A DNA stretch of 64,000 nt from Azadirachta indica (GCA_022749755.1 CM040447.1:3928545-3992544); one strand, 5' to 3'; shown: positions 48,512 to 61,379, counted from the first letter of the stretch. Notes: generated by a model from the letters alone, not told the origin. Numbers and translations: made by a program.

Positions 48512-50842
48512 ATGGGATATTGTAACTTTCCTCCCTCGAGCTTTGGCAAAGTATCACTTAGATGGTATAAATGTGAAAATAGGCACTTACCTCCCTTGTT
48601 AACAGCTCCTCCATGGTTAGATTTAACGAATTTTGATAAAATGACAAAAATGCCATTGAATGTATATTATAACCTAATAGGTGGAGATGAAAGAAAAATT
48701 CTTGCGTACTATTTTTTCTTCCGAGATAAAATAACTAAAATGAAAAAATTATTATTTATATTATACAAGAGTTCTTGAGGGAAAAAAAAAGTTGCATTCT
48801 ATAATTTTTATATTTCATTTGAGAGGAAAAAAAAAAGGTGCACTTTGTAAACTTGACGATATCTTAACCCCAACTCGAATAGCTCTTTTCTTTTTGGCAA
48901 TGAAAGAAGAGAATAACAATTTAAGCAGGCAAGCAATCTTGACCCTTGGCAACTCAATGTCTCTTTTTTTGGCCTTTTCACCTTCTTCATTAACATAATC
49001 TTCTTATTTCTTAGATTTTCCAGTGTTGGAACCATCTAAAATCTACACATGCAAGATCAAAACTTTATTTAAAATTTATTCTCTTAACTTCTCCTACATT
49101 CTCTCACCAACTAAAAAAAGAGTCAAAACCCAACAAAATTTCATCTAAAAGAAATAAAGAAATAAAAATTTACAAGAAAAAAGTAGAAATCATACCCAAC
49201 ATAACAACAAACAATTTTCAAAGTCCAAATCACCCCCATTACTCCCACAAAATCATCCCTAGTCACCAATTCATAATACAAAATTGTAATTAAACCACTA
49301 ACAAACACTTTAATGAGTTCAATATGAAATACCACTAAGCAACTCAAGAGGGGGGTGAATTGGGTTTTTGATAACTATTGACTCCAAATTTGGAATTCTA
49401 CACAATCACCTAACTACACAATCACCTAACTACACAATATATGCAATATGTAAAAGCGAGATAGAGTTGAGAGATTGAACATCGGATTTATAGTGGTTCG
49501 ACAATAACCTGGCTTACATCCACTTCTTCACGTATCACTTGAAGATTTAACTAAAAATAAGTCTTGAATCTACAAGACTTCACAATTACAACCTAGTTTG
49601 GCACCCAATAACCTTGTACAAATGTTTACACTCACTAAACACAAATTAACTACTTAAACATGAAAGACTCATTTCTTTCACCTTTTAAAATAAAAAACCG
49701 AAATCAAATAAGTATAAAGAAACTTATAAAATAACCTCCTTAAGAGTGGATGCCGAATTTGAATGTTCCTTGAGGGATTTGATGTGTGTATTAAAATTTG
49801 GAGCTCAAACAAGAGATTTATGTTGTTTTTAGCTTAAGGTTTCTCAAATCCGACTTCAAAGCACACATGTTATGAAAGAAAAGTCCCAAATTATATATGT
49901 ATCAAAACTAGCTGTTATGGCATTTAAAACAATTAATTTCAAAAAAATTAGTCGACTGGTTTGGTCAAGTTGGTCGACTAGGTTGAGGCAAAAAGGTGGA
50001 AAACTAAAAATCTAACAGGTCAGTCAACTAGGTTGTCAAGGTCAGTCTACTAAGGAAAAATAGAGAGGAAAAATTGAAAATCCAATAAGTTGGTCGACGG
50101 GGCACTATTTACGGGCATTGTTCACAAGTTTGAAAAGTTTTCACTTTAATCAATTTTTAAGGTTTGAAAATTTTGCAATTTGGTCCAGTTTTTAGATTTC
50201 AAACTTTAACATTTTAGTCTGATTTTCAAGTTCTAAAACCTTGCGATTTGATCCTTTTTTCAAAATTTAAAAACTTTTGTTTATAGAAACCTCTTAAGCA
50301 TGCCCTAAACTTCATACAGACTTAAATTCACAAGTATACGAGTACAAATACAAAATGAAAAACCATACTTGTGTCTTGAATCTTCATTTTGAGCTTGATT
50401 TTTTTTTTTTGTCTTAGATTGGACGGTATATTTTGTAATCATCAAAATTTAAGTTTGTGGTTTAGCTTAGTTAAAGAGGTAAATTGGTGGCCATGCAATG
50501 ATCTAAGAGGAGTCTTGCCTTGGGCATAGTGATACAATGAAGAGGACGTCAATGAGATAAGGATGACGATGATAATGAGAGAGATGAGGATGATGATTTA
50601 TGGTGATGAAACAGGTATGAGAATCTAGGTCGGGTTGAATAGGCCTTTTGAATTAACAAAAAGATCTCCTATGTAAATTGTAGCCATTTCCCTTTTTTTT
50701 ATTATTAAATAACTAAAACACCCTTCTTTCCGTTAAATCAACGGTGTCAAAAGTCCAGGGGAAGTGTTTGCATATTTTTTAATATTCGACATACAAGTGA
50801 TAATATACGATACCTTAGAGGAGAAAACTAATAATATCCCAT
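48512..50842. mobile_element. Terminal-inverted-repeat (MULE-like) element of 2.3 kb inserted in copy B
   Basis: The left end ATGGGATATTGTAACTTTCC pairs with the right end (reverse complement ATGGGATATTATTAGTTTTC). Further matches inside are TATCACTT and the CTTCCC/CTCCC stretches, so the repeat covers about 100 bases. Flanks GTATATATGT (48502-48511) and GTACATATAT (50843-50852) agree at 8 of 10 bases and may be a worn target duplication. Copy A near 32790 lacks the element. Inside, AGAGGGGGGTGAATTGGGTT near 49349 and repeated GGTCGACTA near 49970 suggest a further nested repeat. No transposase is seen. Confidence 0.7.
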
Positions 50843-51689
50843 GTACATATATACTTTATATTTTTATATATTTTAGATATAATTTTATTGTATAATAAAC
50901 TAATATTTTATTTAAAATATTATTATATTATTTTTTGCATATTGGATAGGATTTTGACAGATTGGTAATATAAATTCATTATCCAATTCACTATAAGCAA
51001 AGATATGTTAAATCCACTAAAAATATAGATTTGCTAATTGATAGACTACTAGATTTTGAACACTTAGAAAATTATTTTCTAGGGGCTTTTGATGTAGACT
51101 TAGAGAAAATTTAAAGAATGATTTAACATTGTGAAAAAATAATGGGGTCAGTTGTAATTTAACTATTAAGTTAGGAAAATTTACTAAAATAACCATTGTT
51201 CACCCCATGTTTTCTGAAATAATCACTATTCAAAATTGTTTTAAAAAATAACCATCTCTAATTTTTGTGGACAAAATTACCCTTTATGACCTAAACATTC
51301 CAATCCCTAAATTTGCCCAATTTTGACGATCTCCTCATTCCCAAATGTTGAAGAAAATCGAAACAACAAATCGAAACTACAAAAACCTCTGTTTCAAACT
51401 CGAAACTCTTGACCGGCGTACATAGGCGACTGTGTGAACAATAGCGCAGGTTGCTATCTCAACTGGTTGACGACGATAACTTGTGGGGAGGAATTCGGTG
51501 GAAAATCAACGGTGACGATATATATTTGTGTTTATTTCTCAGTTTTTAAATAGAATTAAGGTTGAATTTGTATGAAAAATGTGGATATTTGTTGATTAAT
51601 TATAGGAAATTAGTATAGTATTCATATTGTATGTGAAAATTGATGGATTTGAGATTAATTTGGGGTTTGATTTTGTTTGCTTACTACGG

Positions 51690-51905
51690 CTTAAACTGCG
51701 ACAGTTTCAAGCATAGCCAATTGAAGTAACATAGGGTGCGCAAAAGTGTAGTTTCGCAGATTGTTGAAATTACACTTTTGTGCACACTAAGTGTTGGTGC
51801 ACGAAAGTATAGTTTCGCACACAGCTGAAACCACACTTTTATGCAAGCTAATATTTGGTTGTGCGCGAAAGTGGCTATGTTTATGTGCACGAAAGTGGGT
51901 GTTTT
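51690..51905. repeat. Cluster of TTTCGTGCA/TGCACGAAA-type motifs in MULE-2
   Basis: At least six copies of TTTCG[CT]GCA or its complement with neighbours such as AAGTGTAGTTTCGCA, AAGTATAGTTTCGCACA and GTGCACGAAAGTGG. The same core TTTCG as in MULE-1, but with a different family-wide base after it. Confidence 0.65.
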
Positions 51906-54820
51906 ACATTTAAGGCAGTGGAAATCAATGTTACATGTTGATCATTGTCAAGGCATATTCATTGCATAGTTTTTGGTACATTAAATGGGAAGAACATGCT
52001 TGAAACTATAGTAAACAGATAAGAGTAATATAGGATAACAAGTTTCAATCCTAGAGTACAGCTTTAATGGTACTTGTGCTTGTCATGTTTGATAACTCAT
52101 ACTTCTGAGATCGCAATCCATCGCATTTTTCATGAATTGCCATTAATTATACTTATTAGTACTGCAATAGATTTGTGCGTATTAATATACTGTTATTAGG
52201 AAAGAAAACAATTTGATCAAAATAGGCAATCATTGTTCTTGCTTACAATATAGAATAGTGTTATGAGTACTGTATTTCTTTCCAATAAGGAATCTCAAAA
52301 TCTCATGTATTATTTTTTAGAGAGTGCTCGTTTATACATCCCAAAGGTGCCATTATGAAGGCCTGCCTTTTTTTTTTTTTGGGCAGAAATTAGATTGTGA
52401 TACTCTATAAACAATTTTTGCTATTTCTTGGCTTTAATTTAATTGTGTGGCATGTCTTTGATGGGGTTGAATACAGCATGAGCAGGCTGTGTAGAACTTG
52501 TTGGTGAAGATTGATTTTAAAGCATTACCATTTAGCTTTATGTATTCAGTCAGCTAACTAACATTACGTCATAAACTTTTGTTAATTTCATTATGTTTTT
52601 TCTAGGTTTGATTCTGATGTAAAGATCTGAGTTTATGTTTATTTCTTTTCTTTTCTTTTCCTTTTTTGGTTATGGTCATTTTGATTAACACTACGGAGAA
52701 TTTTGGTTTTTTGTTGCTTTGATTTCTTTTGTGTCAAACTATAATATTGTTTACATGTTGTTTTTGGTTTTAAATTTGTTTCTTCTTTGCAGAGATTGAA
52801 TCTCTAGCTCTAGCTTTTCTCTTCTTTATTTACCATTAGATTCAAAAGAGTTAGAAGTTTGACTAAGTTTGACTAAGTAGCATCAAGTTTGAATCATATT
52901 CTTGTTTTGATTGCTAGCTTATTCTTGTTTGCGAGCTTGAATGTCAAGTATCTCTCAAATAATTAGCACTAATTGAATGTTCAAATGCTTCACGTGCTTT
53001 GGTGGGAAGTTATATAATGTAGGTATTTTGATTATGGAATTTTCTCATCACTGTCATCATCATCATCATTGTTAATGTGTCTATCTATTTGTGGTCAATT
53101 TTTTTTCATCCATTACTGCTTATAATCCTTAGAAACAAATTAAATTTATGGTTATGAATATCCTACTGTTATTTGGCTCTGTGCACAAATTCTTTAGTAC
53201 TTGCATTTTGCTTTATACCCGACTTGCTTCTATCTAAATTAATATTGTTGCCTACATTAATTCTCCACTTCTATTTGCTTATAATGGTTTAAAGGTTCCT
53301 TTTATAAAAATATTATTGATATAACTTAAGTAATAAATGCCTTATACATTTAATTTTCTTTTCTTGCAACCAACTAGTGTTATTTTAACCAATTACAAGA
53401 AATAAGACATAACAGAAGCAAAAAAGACAAAAAATATTTTAAGAAATATGTTATGAAAATTCATGTGACCACAAGATTTAGCTCAACTTACGAAAAATTT
53501 TTTTTTATAATGAATCAATTTATACTTTAAAATTTTACTCTAAACACTTTTTTAACTCATACACCCATTTAATTAAGAAACTTTAAAATTAAAATTTATT
53601 TTATATACCTTCATAATGTCTATGTAATTAAGTTTTAGTTAAATTTTTTTAATATATATCTTATATATACATCTATAAGATAATTCATCAAACTTAAATA
53701 TTTTTTATCTAAAAAAGGATTTTGCAGTTTAAATTCTCTTAAATATTGATTTCTTTTCTCATAAGTTAGTAATTGTAAAAATATTATTAAAAAAGTTGAG
53801 ATAGGTAATTGCACGTTAAATGATTGTGAATAGTCAAACTATTTTATTTACTTAAATTATCTTTAATAGTAGTTATATCTTCTTGCTTTATAATTAGTTT
53901 TTTGATTAAAAAAATATGGGTGTTTTGAGTCAATTTTCGGTGCAAACATATTCCTCTTTGTGGTAATATAAATAAAAATTACAAAATTAAAATGCTCCAA
54001 CTATAATTCATACTTTATATAATTAATAAAGCGATCCTTCTTTAGCACTTCTTTAAATACTTTATATAATTAAAAAAGAATTTAACTTCTTGTCGCTTTT
54101 ATTCCCTGTTTCTTTCATTCTGTTATGATTCAAATGGCAAAGTCAGTACTAACAAAAATTTCTCTGCCTATTTCATACCAAGGAGAGACACAAACAATAT
54201 GCTCCAAGAGGAAAAAAAACTTATTCAAATCCAATTAAAACCCTTTAATTTAGTATATATTATTCATATGGTATAAACATTTAAAACAAATTTCAGTTTG
54301 TTGCAATTTCCTTTATTCTTTATTATATATATATATATTTTGAGAATATTACCTCAAAGAACATCTAAAAATAAAAATTCAATGATCTATACATATTAAT
54401 ATTTCCGTTCACTTTCTTACAAATCAAACAATAGTTGAAAGTTTAAGGAAATAATGTAATTCATCAAGTATAGTTATCATCAAGCAACATCCGAAGTTGA
54501 TGATTGAAAATTGTATTTATAAACCAAGAATTAGACGTAGTTCAGAAATTACACATGGAACTTTATTTACATTAAGAGACCAACAAAAAGGTACAAATAG
54601 TTCATAAATTACACATCAAGTATAATCAGACCCATTGTTTGCTTTAGCCATTTGTAGCACTACTTTGTTGTAGATTTTTTGTGATTTGTGGTTTGAAATG
54701 TGGTAGATTATAGGAGATTTGTGTTATTGGTGTGGTGAAATTTGGTTTTTTTTTGGATTGATTGCATATACAAAGGCATTGATTATGAAATTCTTGATAG
54801 TTTCGATCATAAGTTGATGA
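51906..54820. other. Interior of MULE-2 without recognised genes
   Basis: Mixed composition, partly like plant intron or untranslated DNA. It may be captured host sequence or a nested insertion. No open frame with a recognisable product was found. Confidence 0.4.
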
Positions 54821-54829
54821 TTTTGGCTG

Positions 54830-55070
54830 TGCTCAAAACTTCATTTTCAGCATGATCAAAAGTATAGTTTCGATTTTTCCATAATTTGAGTGACTAGTTT
54901 CGATCATGATCGAAAGTGGAATTTCAAGCACATGAAAACTTGAATACATGATTGAAACTACATATCTAGAATCATTGTCAGATCTCAAGCATGTTGTAAG
55001 TATAGTTTCGAGCATATAAGAAGCATGGTTTCGATCACAATAATAAGAAAATGGTAGTTTCAAGTTGCAT
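54830..55070. repeat. Cluster of TTTCGATCA/TGATCGAAA motifs in MULE-2
   Basis: Eight or more exact or one-off copies in both orientations, including a perfect 18-bp palindrome, TTTCGATCATGATCGAAA, at 54898-54915, and GTATAGTTTCGAGCATAT near 55001. Confidence 0.7.
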
Positions 55071-56440
55071 TTTAAAAAATTCATGCAACATATTTATTAA
55101 TATTTTACCCTTTGAGTTGCATTTTAAAAAATCCTTTCGATTGGTTGTAGACATTTGTGAAGTCCTCAAAATCTATTGTTTATTGTATCAATCCAGGAAA
55201 TATCTTAGATACATGAATGGATGAAATAAGAAATATCTTAGATACATGAATCATCATAGATGATAAAGGATCCCACGACTACTAGTAATGCCTTTTTGTT
55301 GCTGTTGGCTATTGGTTGCTGTTGATTACATTTTTGCACCTAGCTTACTACATCTTTATTGATTTGGTTTGTTGCACTGCTATTTTTTTACTTGTGTTGC
55401 TGCTTCTTTATTTTGATATTATTATCTTGCTATAGACCAACCTTAGTGCTAGTGCGGCAACTTTTAGCTGCTATTTAAAGTTGTTTTACATTGCACCTTT
55501 TACTACATTAGTAAAGTTTTTTGGTTTCCGTTCTAGTGTGCATGGCTGTTAAGGTCAAAATCTTGCTTTTTCTACTACTGCTATTATGCATATCTTTAAA
55601 TTGTTGCTCTTTGATTTACCAAAAAAGTAGGTTTGAAAATTCTTTCTTTCCTTATTTGCTAACAAACAATGTGACAATTTAGCTTGTCAAGGTGCCGTTG
55701 GTTCTTATTGTGATTTCTTTCTTAAGATCTTTGTTTTCATAATATAGTGTAATTTCTACTTTGTTGTCTTTGCTCTTGTAAGTCCTTGTAAACTTTTTTT
55801 TTCTTTTAATAATATTTGATTAAAAAATATTCTCTTGAGTGTTATGCTGTGACTGGAAACATTGACAGATGGTTGCTTTATACATTTAATCTTGTGAATT
55901 TAATTTTATCATTCTCGTGATTTTTATTGTGGGAATTCTATTTAGATTAAGTGTAAGGGTACTGATAATACTTACCCTTTTTGTTTTTGTTGCAGAACAT
56001 TGATACAATTCTGTTGGTTAAGTCCAAGTTCTTGTGATTCATATCAATGACTAGTGTCCAAGAAACATATATACACACACAAACACACAGATATATATAT
56101 ATATACACACACACATATATATCAAGTTCATAATTTAGTTCAGGTTGAAATTGAAAGTTGGAAGTATCTACCTTTTTTGTATATTGGAGTTCGGAGAATG
56201 GGCTAGAGTTTGGCTATGATATATACCTGAACATGTTCTGTACTTCATATTAAATGTTGATGTGAATATGCGTTTTAGACCAATTTTTTATTTTAAGCTA
56301 AATTTTGTAAGTTTGAATGTTTTTTACTTTGATTGGTTAAATTTTGTAATCTTATAATCTAGATTAATTGAATTATATTGTATCAAATCAATTAGTGATT
56401 TATCCAAGTCTACATCCAAATTTGACCATTTTTGGGCATG
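55071..56440. other. Interior of MULE-2 without recognised genes
   Basis: T-rich sequence with a tandem of ACACACAC and ATATATAT at 56068-56122. TTTTAAAAAAT-type 25-base stretches repeat near 55062 and 55111. No gene is seen. Confidence 0.4.
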
Positions 56441-56449
56441 TTCATTTCA

Positions 56450-56735
56450 TAGTTTCTGTCATGTTGATGAACTTGAACATGCTCAAAACCATAGTTTCCA
56501 TTTTTCCATAGTCTACATACAAATTTGATCAATATTCATTACATAATGTTATATTTTGATCTCGAATAATATGAATTTCCATGGCTAAGAATCATAAATG
56601 AGATTTTGGATATAAGATTGTAAATGTTCGAAAATATATTTTCGAGCACATACCATGGAATTAATGTGTTAAAAGTACACTATACTTTCAAGCATGTGCA
56701 ATCTATATTGCATGCCCGAAACTGCACTTTTGATT
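56450..56735. repeat. Third TTTCGA-type motif cluster in MULE-2
   Basis: Variants include ATGCTCAAAACC, TGTTCGAAAATATATTTTCGAG (two motifs facing each other), CTTTCAAGCATG and CATGCCCGAAACTG. Confidence 0.55.
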
Positions 56736-57010
56736 TTTTCAAATTACATTGTTAATATAAAAGAATTGACGTATACAATTTACATGCATCTGCTCTGTCA
56801 TGTATGGTTCCTTTGTAATTTGTTATTATGTCTTGCTACATAACTATTTACTTATGCATATTGTAGATCATTGAGATTTCATGTCTTTTTTTTTTTTTAT
56901 TATTATAGGTATAGATAGTATAATTACCACCAAGTTGAAGATTAAGCATCCCAATCATTTTCCCGTCGTAGTGTCATCGTGGTCTCATAGGCGTATCTTA
57001 AAGCAAGTTT

Positions 57011-57560
57011 GCCAAGAGCTGACTTGGGCCTAGCGTGAGATATTCCAAGGGACGTGCTTCAGTCATAATAAAGGACATAAAGTTCTCTGAAAATTTGGTG
57101 CACAATTTGCTTTTACATGAGGTAGTGACGGAGGGTGTACAGGATGAGATGTGGTTTTTTGTAGATGGGCATACTATTCATTTTTCAAATGTTGAGTTTG
57201 GCCTTATTACGGGGTTGCAATTTGATTCCTATCTAAGTGATGATACAGGGGGGACAACGAGACTTAAAGATATGTACTTTATGGGGGAGACAGCTAGACC
57301 ATTGTGGAAGATAGAGGCAACATACAACAAATTCAACTTTTGTCAAATCGATGACTTTGATGCAGTGAAGTTGTCATTGTATGTTATATTAGAGCTTGTT
57401 TTACTTGGAAGAGGTCGAAGGTATCATGCAGACAAATGGTTACTACATATGGTTGATGATTTAAAGTAGTTCAACTGTTATTCATAAGGATCGATAATAT
57501 TTACATACACATTTCGATGTTTAAGTAGAGCGATGTGTGGGCAGTTGGCGACATACAAAA
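57011..57560 (+). pseudogene. DUF1985 region of MULE-2, largest open frame 57035-57469
   Basis: A 144-codon open frame carries a nearly complete DUF1985 domain: KDIKFSENLVHNLLLHEV, DEMWFFVDGHTIHFSNVEFG, LITGLQFDSY, ETARPLWKIEATYNKF, AVKLSLYVILELVLLGRGRR and WLLHMVDDLK. It stops at a TAG where the family normally continues into an aromatic/Trp-rich stretch; MULE-1 has a stop at the same place. Upstream, another frame reads HPNHFPVVVSSWSHRRILKQ, which is probably the true start. DUF1985 occurs with ULP1 proteases in plant transposons; function unknown. A spliced product avoiding the stop is conceivable, but the other breaks make this a pseudogene. Confidence 0.75.
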
Positions 57561-58749
57561 TTAAGTCTATGTCAACAAAAAAAGAAGGGGAAAAAGCATA
57601 AGAATCGATATAATCTTGTAAGATTCTCATTTGCATTCCAAGTATCAATTATTTCACAATATTATGTTTACACCTCTGTGATAGTTATATATATTTAGAT
57701 ATATGAGGTAGTTTCTAATGTTAGGACGGAGATAGGGACACGCACCAATAATTGCATACCTCATATATTGAGATGGGTAGTCACGAGAAAGAATGTCCGC
57801 GATACTAATTTGAGGACCTACATATTCAATGATTAGCAAGTATGGATTTACAAAAATACATGTTTTCTCTAGGCTCCAAATTTGATCAACGTACAATGTC
57901 CACTCACTTTCTAGGCACTTAAATCTTGTTTATTGATGCTCTTTTGTTTTTTAGCAGTCCCCAACAGTTTTACATGCGTTGCAGCCTAATCAAATTAAAA
58001 AAGGAGAGCCCTATGTAATGAACTTAGGCTCTGATTTGGCATTATAGAGGGAGTACGAGGACAATCTTTTCCCTGCACTTAGTGGTAATGGCCAAGGGGA
58101 CCACACAGATGATGCTTATACGTAATTAGAAAAACTTATAAATAACTATCTAATCTTGTTTCTTTATGATGATGCTTTTATAGCATGATATGGATCTAGT
58201 GGCCGAGCCCTAAGATCATTCTCTTATTGCTTCATATTCACACCACAGAGCCGCTGATTTCGTCGATGTGCCAACATCATCTCATACTGATCATATCCTA
58301 CTTTAAGAGTTTCGTTCCCTACGTTCTGACTTTGATGACTTCTAAGATAAGTAGACAGAAATGTAGCATAGATACGAAGATATCTTTCGTGGTCAAGAAG
58401 AGTTGTTACGACGGTAGGAGGAGACTTTTATAATATTAGTCACGAAAGTGAGTACTCAAGTATGCTCTGAGCTTGATGAAGACGCGCAGTTATGAACATC
58501 TCCTATATAATTGTCTAATTCTTAACTTATAAGTACCTTATACTCCAAGGTCTAAACATTGGATTGTAGTTAATGTTGTTGGGTTGTTTCGAGGTGTCTC
58601 AGGTCCTAATGTTATTATATTATCAAGTGTGATTGATTTTTATCTGATTTTTTTTAGGATATTCTCACATTTAGGGGGACTCTGTCCGTATTTTTAAGTT
58701 TAAATTTATTCAACTGAAATCTCTACTAATGAGATTTTTTTGTGACTTT

Positions 58750-59983
58750 GCAGTTTAATAGTATGAGCCAGGATAATATTCGTATCATTGAGCACCATTT
58801 GCCAAGAAATGTCAGTCGATACGGGCAAGAATATAAGAGGAGTCACACACAACAGTCCCCATATATGAACCCTTTCAAGCGAGGAGGGCCCTCAACAAGG
58901 AGAGAATGACCCAAGTATAGTCCAGCATATGAAATAGACCTTATGCGGCCTATTCCTGAGGAGATATGGATAGAGTACTTACAATAGATGAACACTCCAG
59001 GTGTATACATTGAGAGCCATATCATTAGGGTGATATCAAATTGGGTGAGCATCGTTGTGGATGAAGGATGATGGCTCAGACATGGTAAACAATATAACCA
59101 TGTTTTCCTATATTTAGTAGGTTCAAGAATATATCTTATTTAATTTTTTCTTTAAAATTAGATTGGATCTAAAAATTTCCTTAAATTGTAGCATATTGAT
59201 GAGTATATGCTACTGTTAGCCCACAGACAGAGGGCAAGTTCCGAACAAGTGCCCTAATGGTGGACTGTTGTGTCTACACACCTTTACGTATGTTGGCCTT
59301 ATATTAAACTAAAATATAGGTGTTCATACCCAATATATTATCTATTGTTGTTAATATTGTGTATTAAGTCTTTCATTTTTTGGACAAATCGTTGTAGACG
59401 TATTTACAGTATACGTGGAATGATTATCTTAAGGGGCGTCTGGCAAAAGGAAGTTTCCTTCCGAGCATCAATCTTGAGTCACATGTAGAGGGCATAAAGA
59501 GTAGTGTGCACCGCTCATGATTATCATTGGGTCGCATGTGCAGTACACTTTCGGAGATGACGTATCACGGTCTTTGACTCGGCCCCTTCAATGCATTCTA
59601 ATCGGGAGATGACCAATGTTATGAGGCCCATGTGCGAGCTCATACCATTTCTGCTACAACATGATGTAGGTTTTTATGACGTGCGAACTAAGATCAAGTA
59701 TTGCGTTGATCCGTTTGAATTGATATGCTCAGTGGATGGAGTGCCTCATCAAGAGGTGTCCGAAGATTATAGGGTTTTCACCTGCATATATATATATTAC
59801 TTAGGATTAGGCCGACCCCTCAATTTTCTATCATCAAATAGGTTATTTTTTAGGAGAAGTGATAGCCATAGAGTTGTGGAGGGGCCAGTTGTTATAGACA
59901 TATATGTTTCTTTCACCTTACTAGACATGTTACTGGATGGATATTCAGACATCATGTATATGGCTTACCTTTATGTACAGTAA
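58750..59983 (+). pseudogene. ULP1-like C48 protease of MULE-2 with substituted catalytic cysteine
   Basis: The plus-strand linker region RPIPEEIWIEYLQ (58948-58986) is followed by a TAG and MNTPGVYIES. The catalytic domain lies at 59515-59840: HDYHWVACAVHFRR contains the His-Trp of the C48 triad, a TGA follows, then ITVFDSAPSM supplies the Asp. VPHQEVSEDYRVFTCIY (59740-59790) corresponds to the Gln and Cys segment. In active members this reads D-C-G after the Gln; here it is D-Y-R, so the nucleophile Cys is Tyr. Family members are SUMO proteases; this one is inactive by sequence. The longest open stretch is 59591-59983. Confidence 0.75.
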
Positions 59984-60532
59984 ATACGTTATGAAATTAG
60001 AAACTTACCTTTACATAAAGGTATTACGTTATGAAATTAGTCATTATTGTTGTTTCTATATAATAATGAACTTACAGTCCTTTGAAACTAATTGAATGTA
60101 ATATGGTAGTTGGAATTTAAACAAGACATTTTTTTTTTTGTTATAATGCGAAATGTTCAATTTATTAACATATCATATTACAATAATAATGGCTAAATTA
60201 TTGAATAACAAACTTTGAGAAATAATAGTTCAGTTGTTTTGTAACAATAATAATAATTGTATTGTGGATCATACTATTCTTTGATGAATTCATGGACATA
60301 CAAAATTCTAAATATAGTGATCATCTTAAACTATGGAGATGCCACTATATACTAATAAATTTTACCAATTAGTACATTATTACCAACCCTACTATTTATC
60401 CCTTTTGTTTATGAAATTCTAGATAAATTGAAACTACAGTATCTATCATGACCGATGTCAAATGTGATCGAAACTACTGATAACTTGTGATTAAAACTAC
60501 CTTTTACCTTTTTTTTTTCTCTAGAAAAATCA

Positions 60533-60751
60533 AAACTGTAGTTTCAATCATATTAGAAATTTTGCATGTGATCGAAACTTTTAAACATTATTTGATCGAA
60601 ACTTTCTCTTCTATATTTTGGTCTCAGAAAAAATCGAAACTTCAATTTCAATTACGTTAAAAATTTTGCATGTGATCAAAACTTTTGAGCTTAGGAAAAG
60701 TCTAAACTGTAATTTTGATCATAATAAAGGTTTACATGTGATCGAAACTGC
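60533..60751. repeat. Three imperfect ~60-bp tandem units with GATCGAAAC motifs
   Basis: Units start at 60533, 60626 and 60693. Each has AG(A/G)AAAA(A/G)TC..AAAC, an ATCAT or ATTACG stretch, and CATGTGAT(C)GAAAC or a one-base variant. The first unit has an extra 30 bases. Isolated motifs continue to about 60930 (GTTTCGATCACATTTAG). Confidence 0.7.
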
Positions 60752-61379
60752 AAGAATATTCTGTGATTGATACCACACACTTTGTATCACATAGTATCCA
60801 GACGGTTTCGTTTACTTCCAAACTTTTAGCACGTTCAAAAATGTAGTATTGTTTTCCTGAAGGCTTCGGAAAAATATAAGAAGAAGCAGTTTTAATCACA
60901 AGGTAAGACGCAGTTTCGATCACATTTAGTTTTGGTTCATAACTGAAGCTGCAATTTAGGTTTCTCCAAAATCTGAAGAAAAACTGATGGTGTATTAATT
61001 TTGTTTGTTTTAGTAGGGACACCTGAAAACGTAAATATTGTAGTAATTGGTACATATAAAATGTGTAAAAGTAATACAAATAAAAATAGTTCAAAAATAA
61101 ATAATAAATATTACATTTGTGAGTACAAATCATAGAATTTACAAAGAACAACACATATTCAAAGTGAAAAAAGTGGTACAAATAATGAAAATATTTTATG
61201 CCACTGTTTGCAAGTTATTTTGTTGGTTTAGAAGTGTATAACTATAAAAATGAATAAATAAATACTGACACACATATTTAAATTGAACAAATATCATTGA
61301 CTATGGTGGAGGGGGATTGGACTTTTGTATATGGTATAATTATGTCCAACTTATTAATACCTAAAATAGGTTCGAGAAA

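Larger units (their letters stand above)
42921..51169 (+). repeat. Segmental duplication, copy B
   Basis: Direct-orientation copy of 27234-33013, lengthened by insertions at 46762-47502 and 48512-50842 and by a local rearrangement near 44160-44870. Homology ends at GTAATTTAACTATTAAG, exactly where MULE-2 begins. In the exon part, 14 of 203 aligned bases differ from copy A. Confidence 0.85.

Noticed and set aside
60732..61181. 149-codon minus-strand frame rich in Phe and Tyr
   Set aside because: Composition follows the AT-rich DNA and the GATCGAAAC repeat array; no domain seen.
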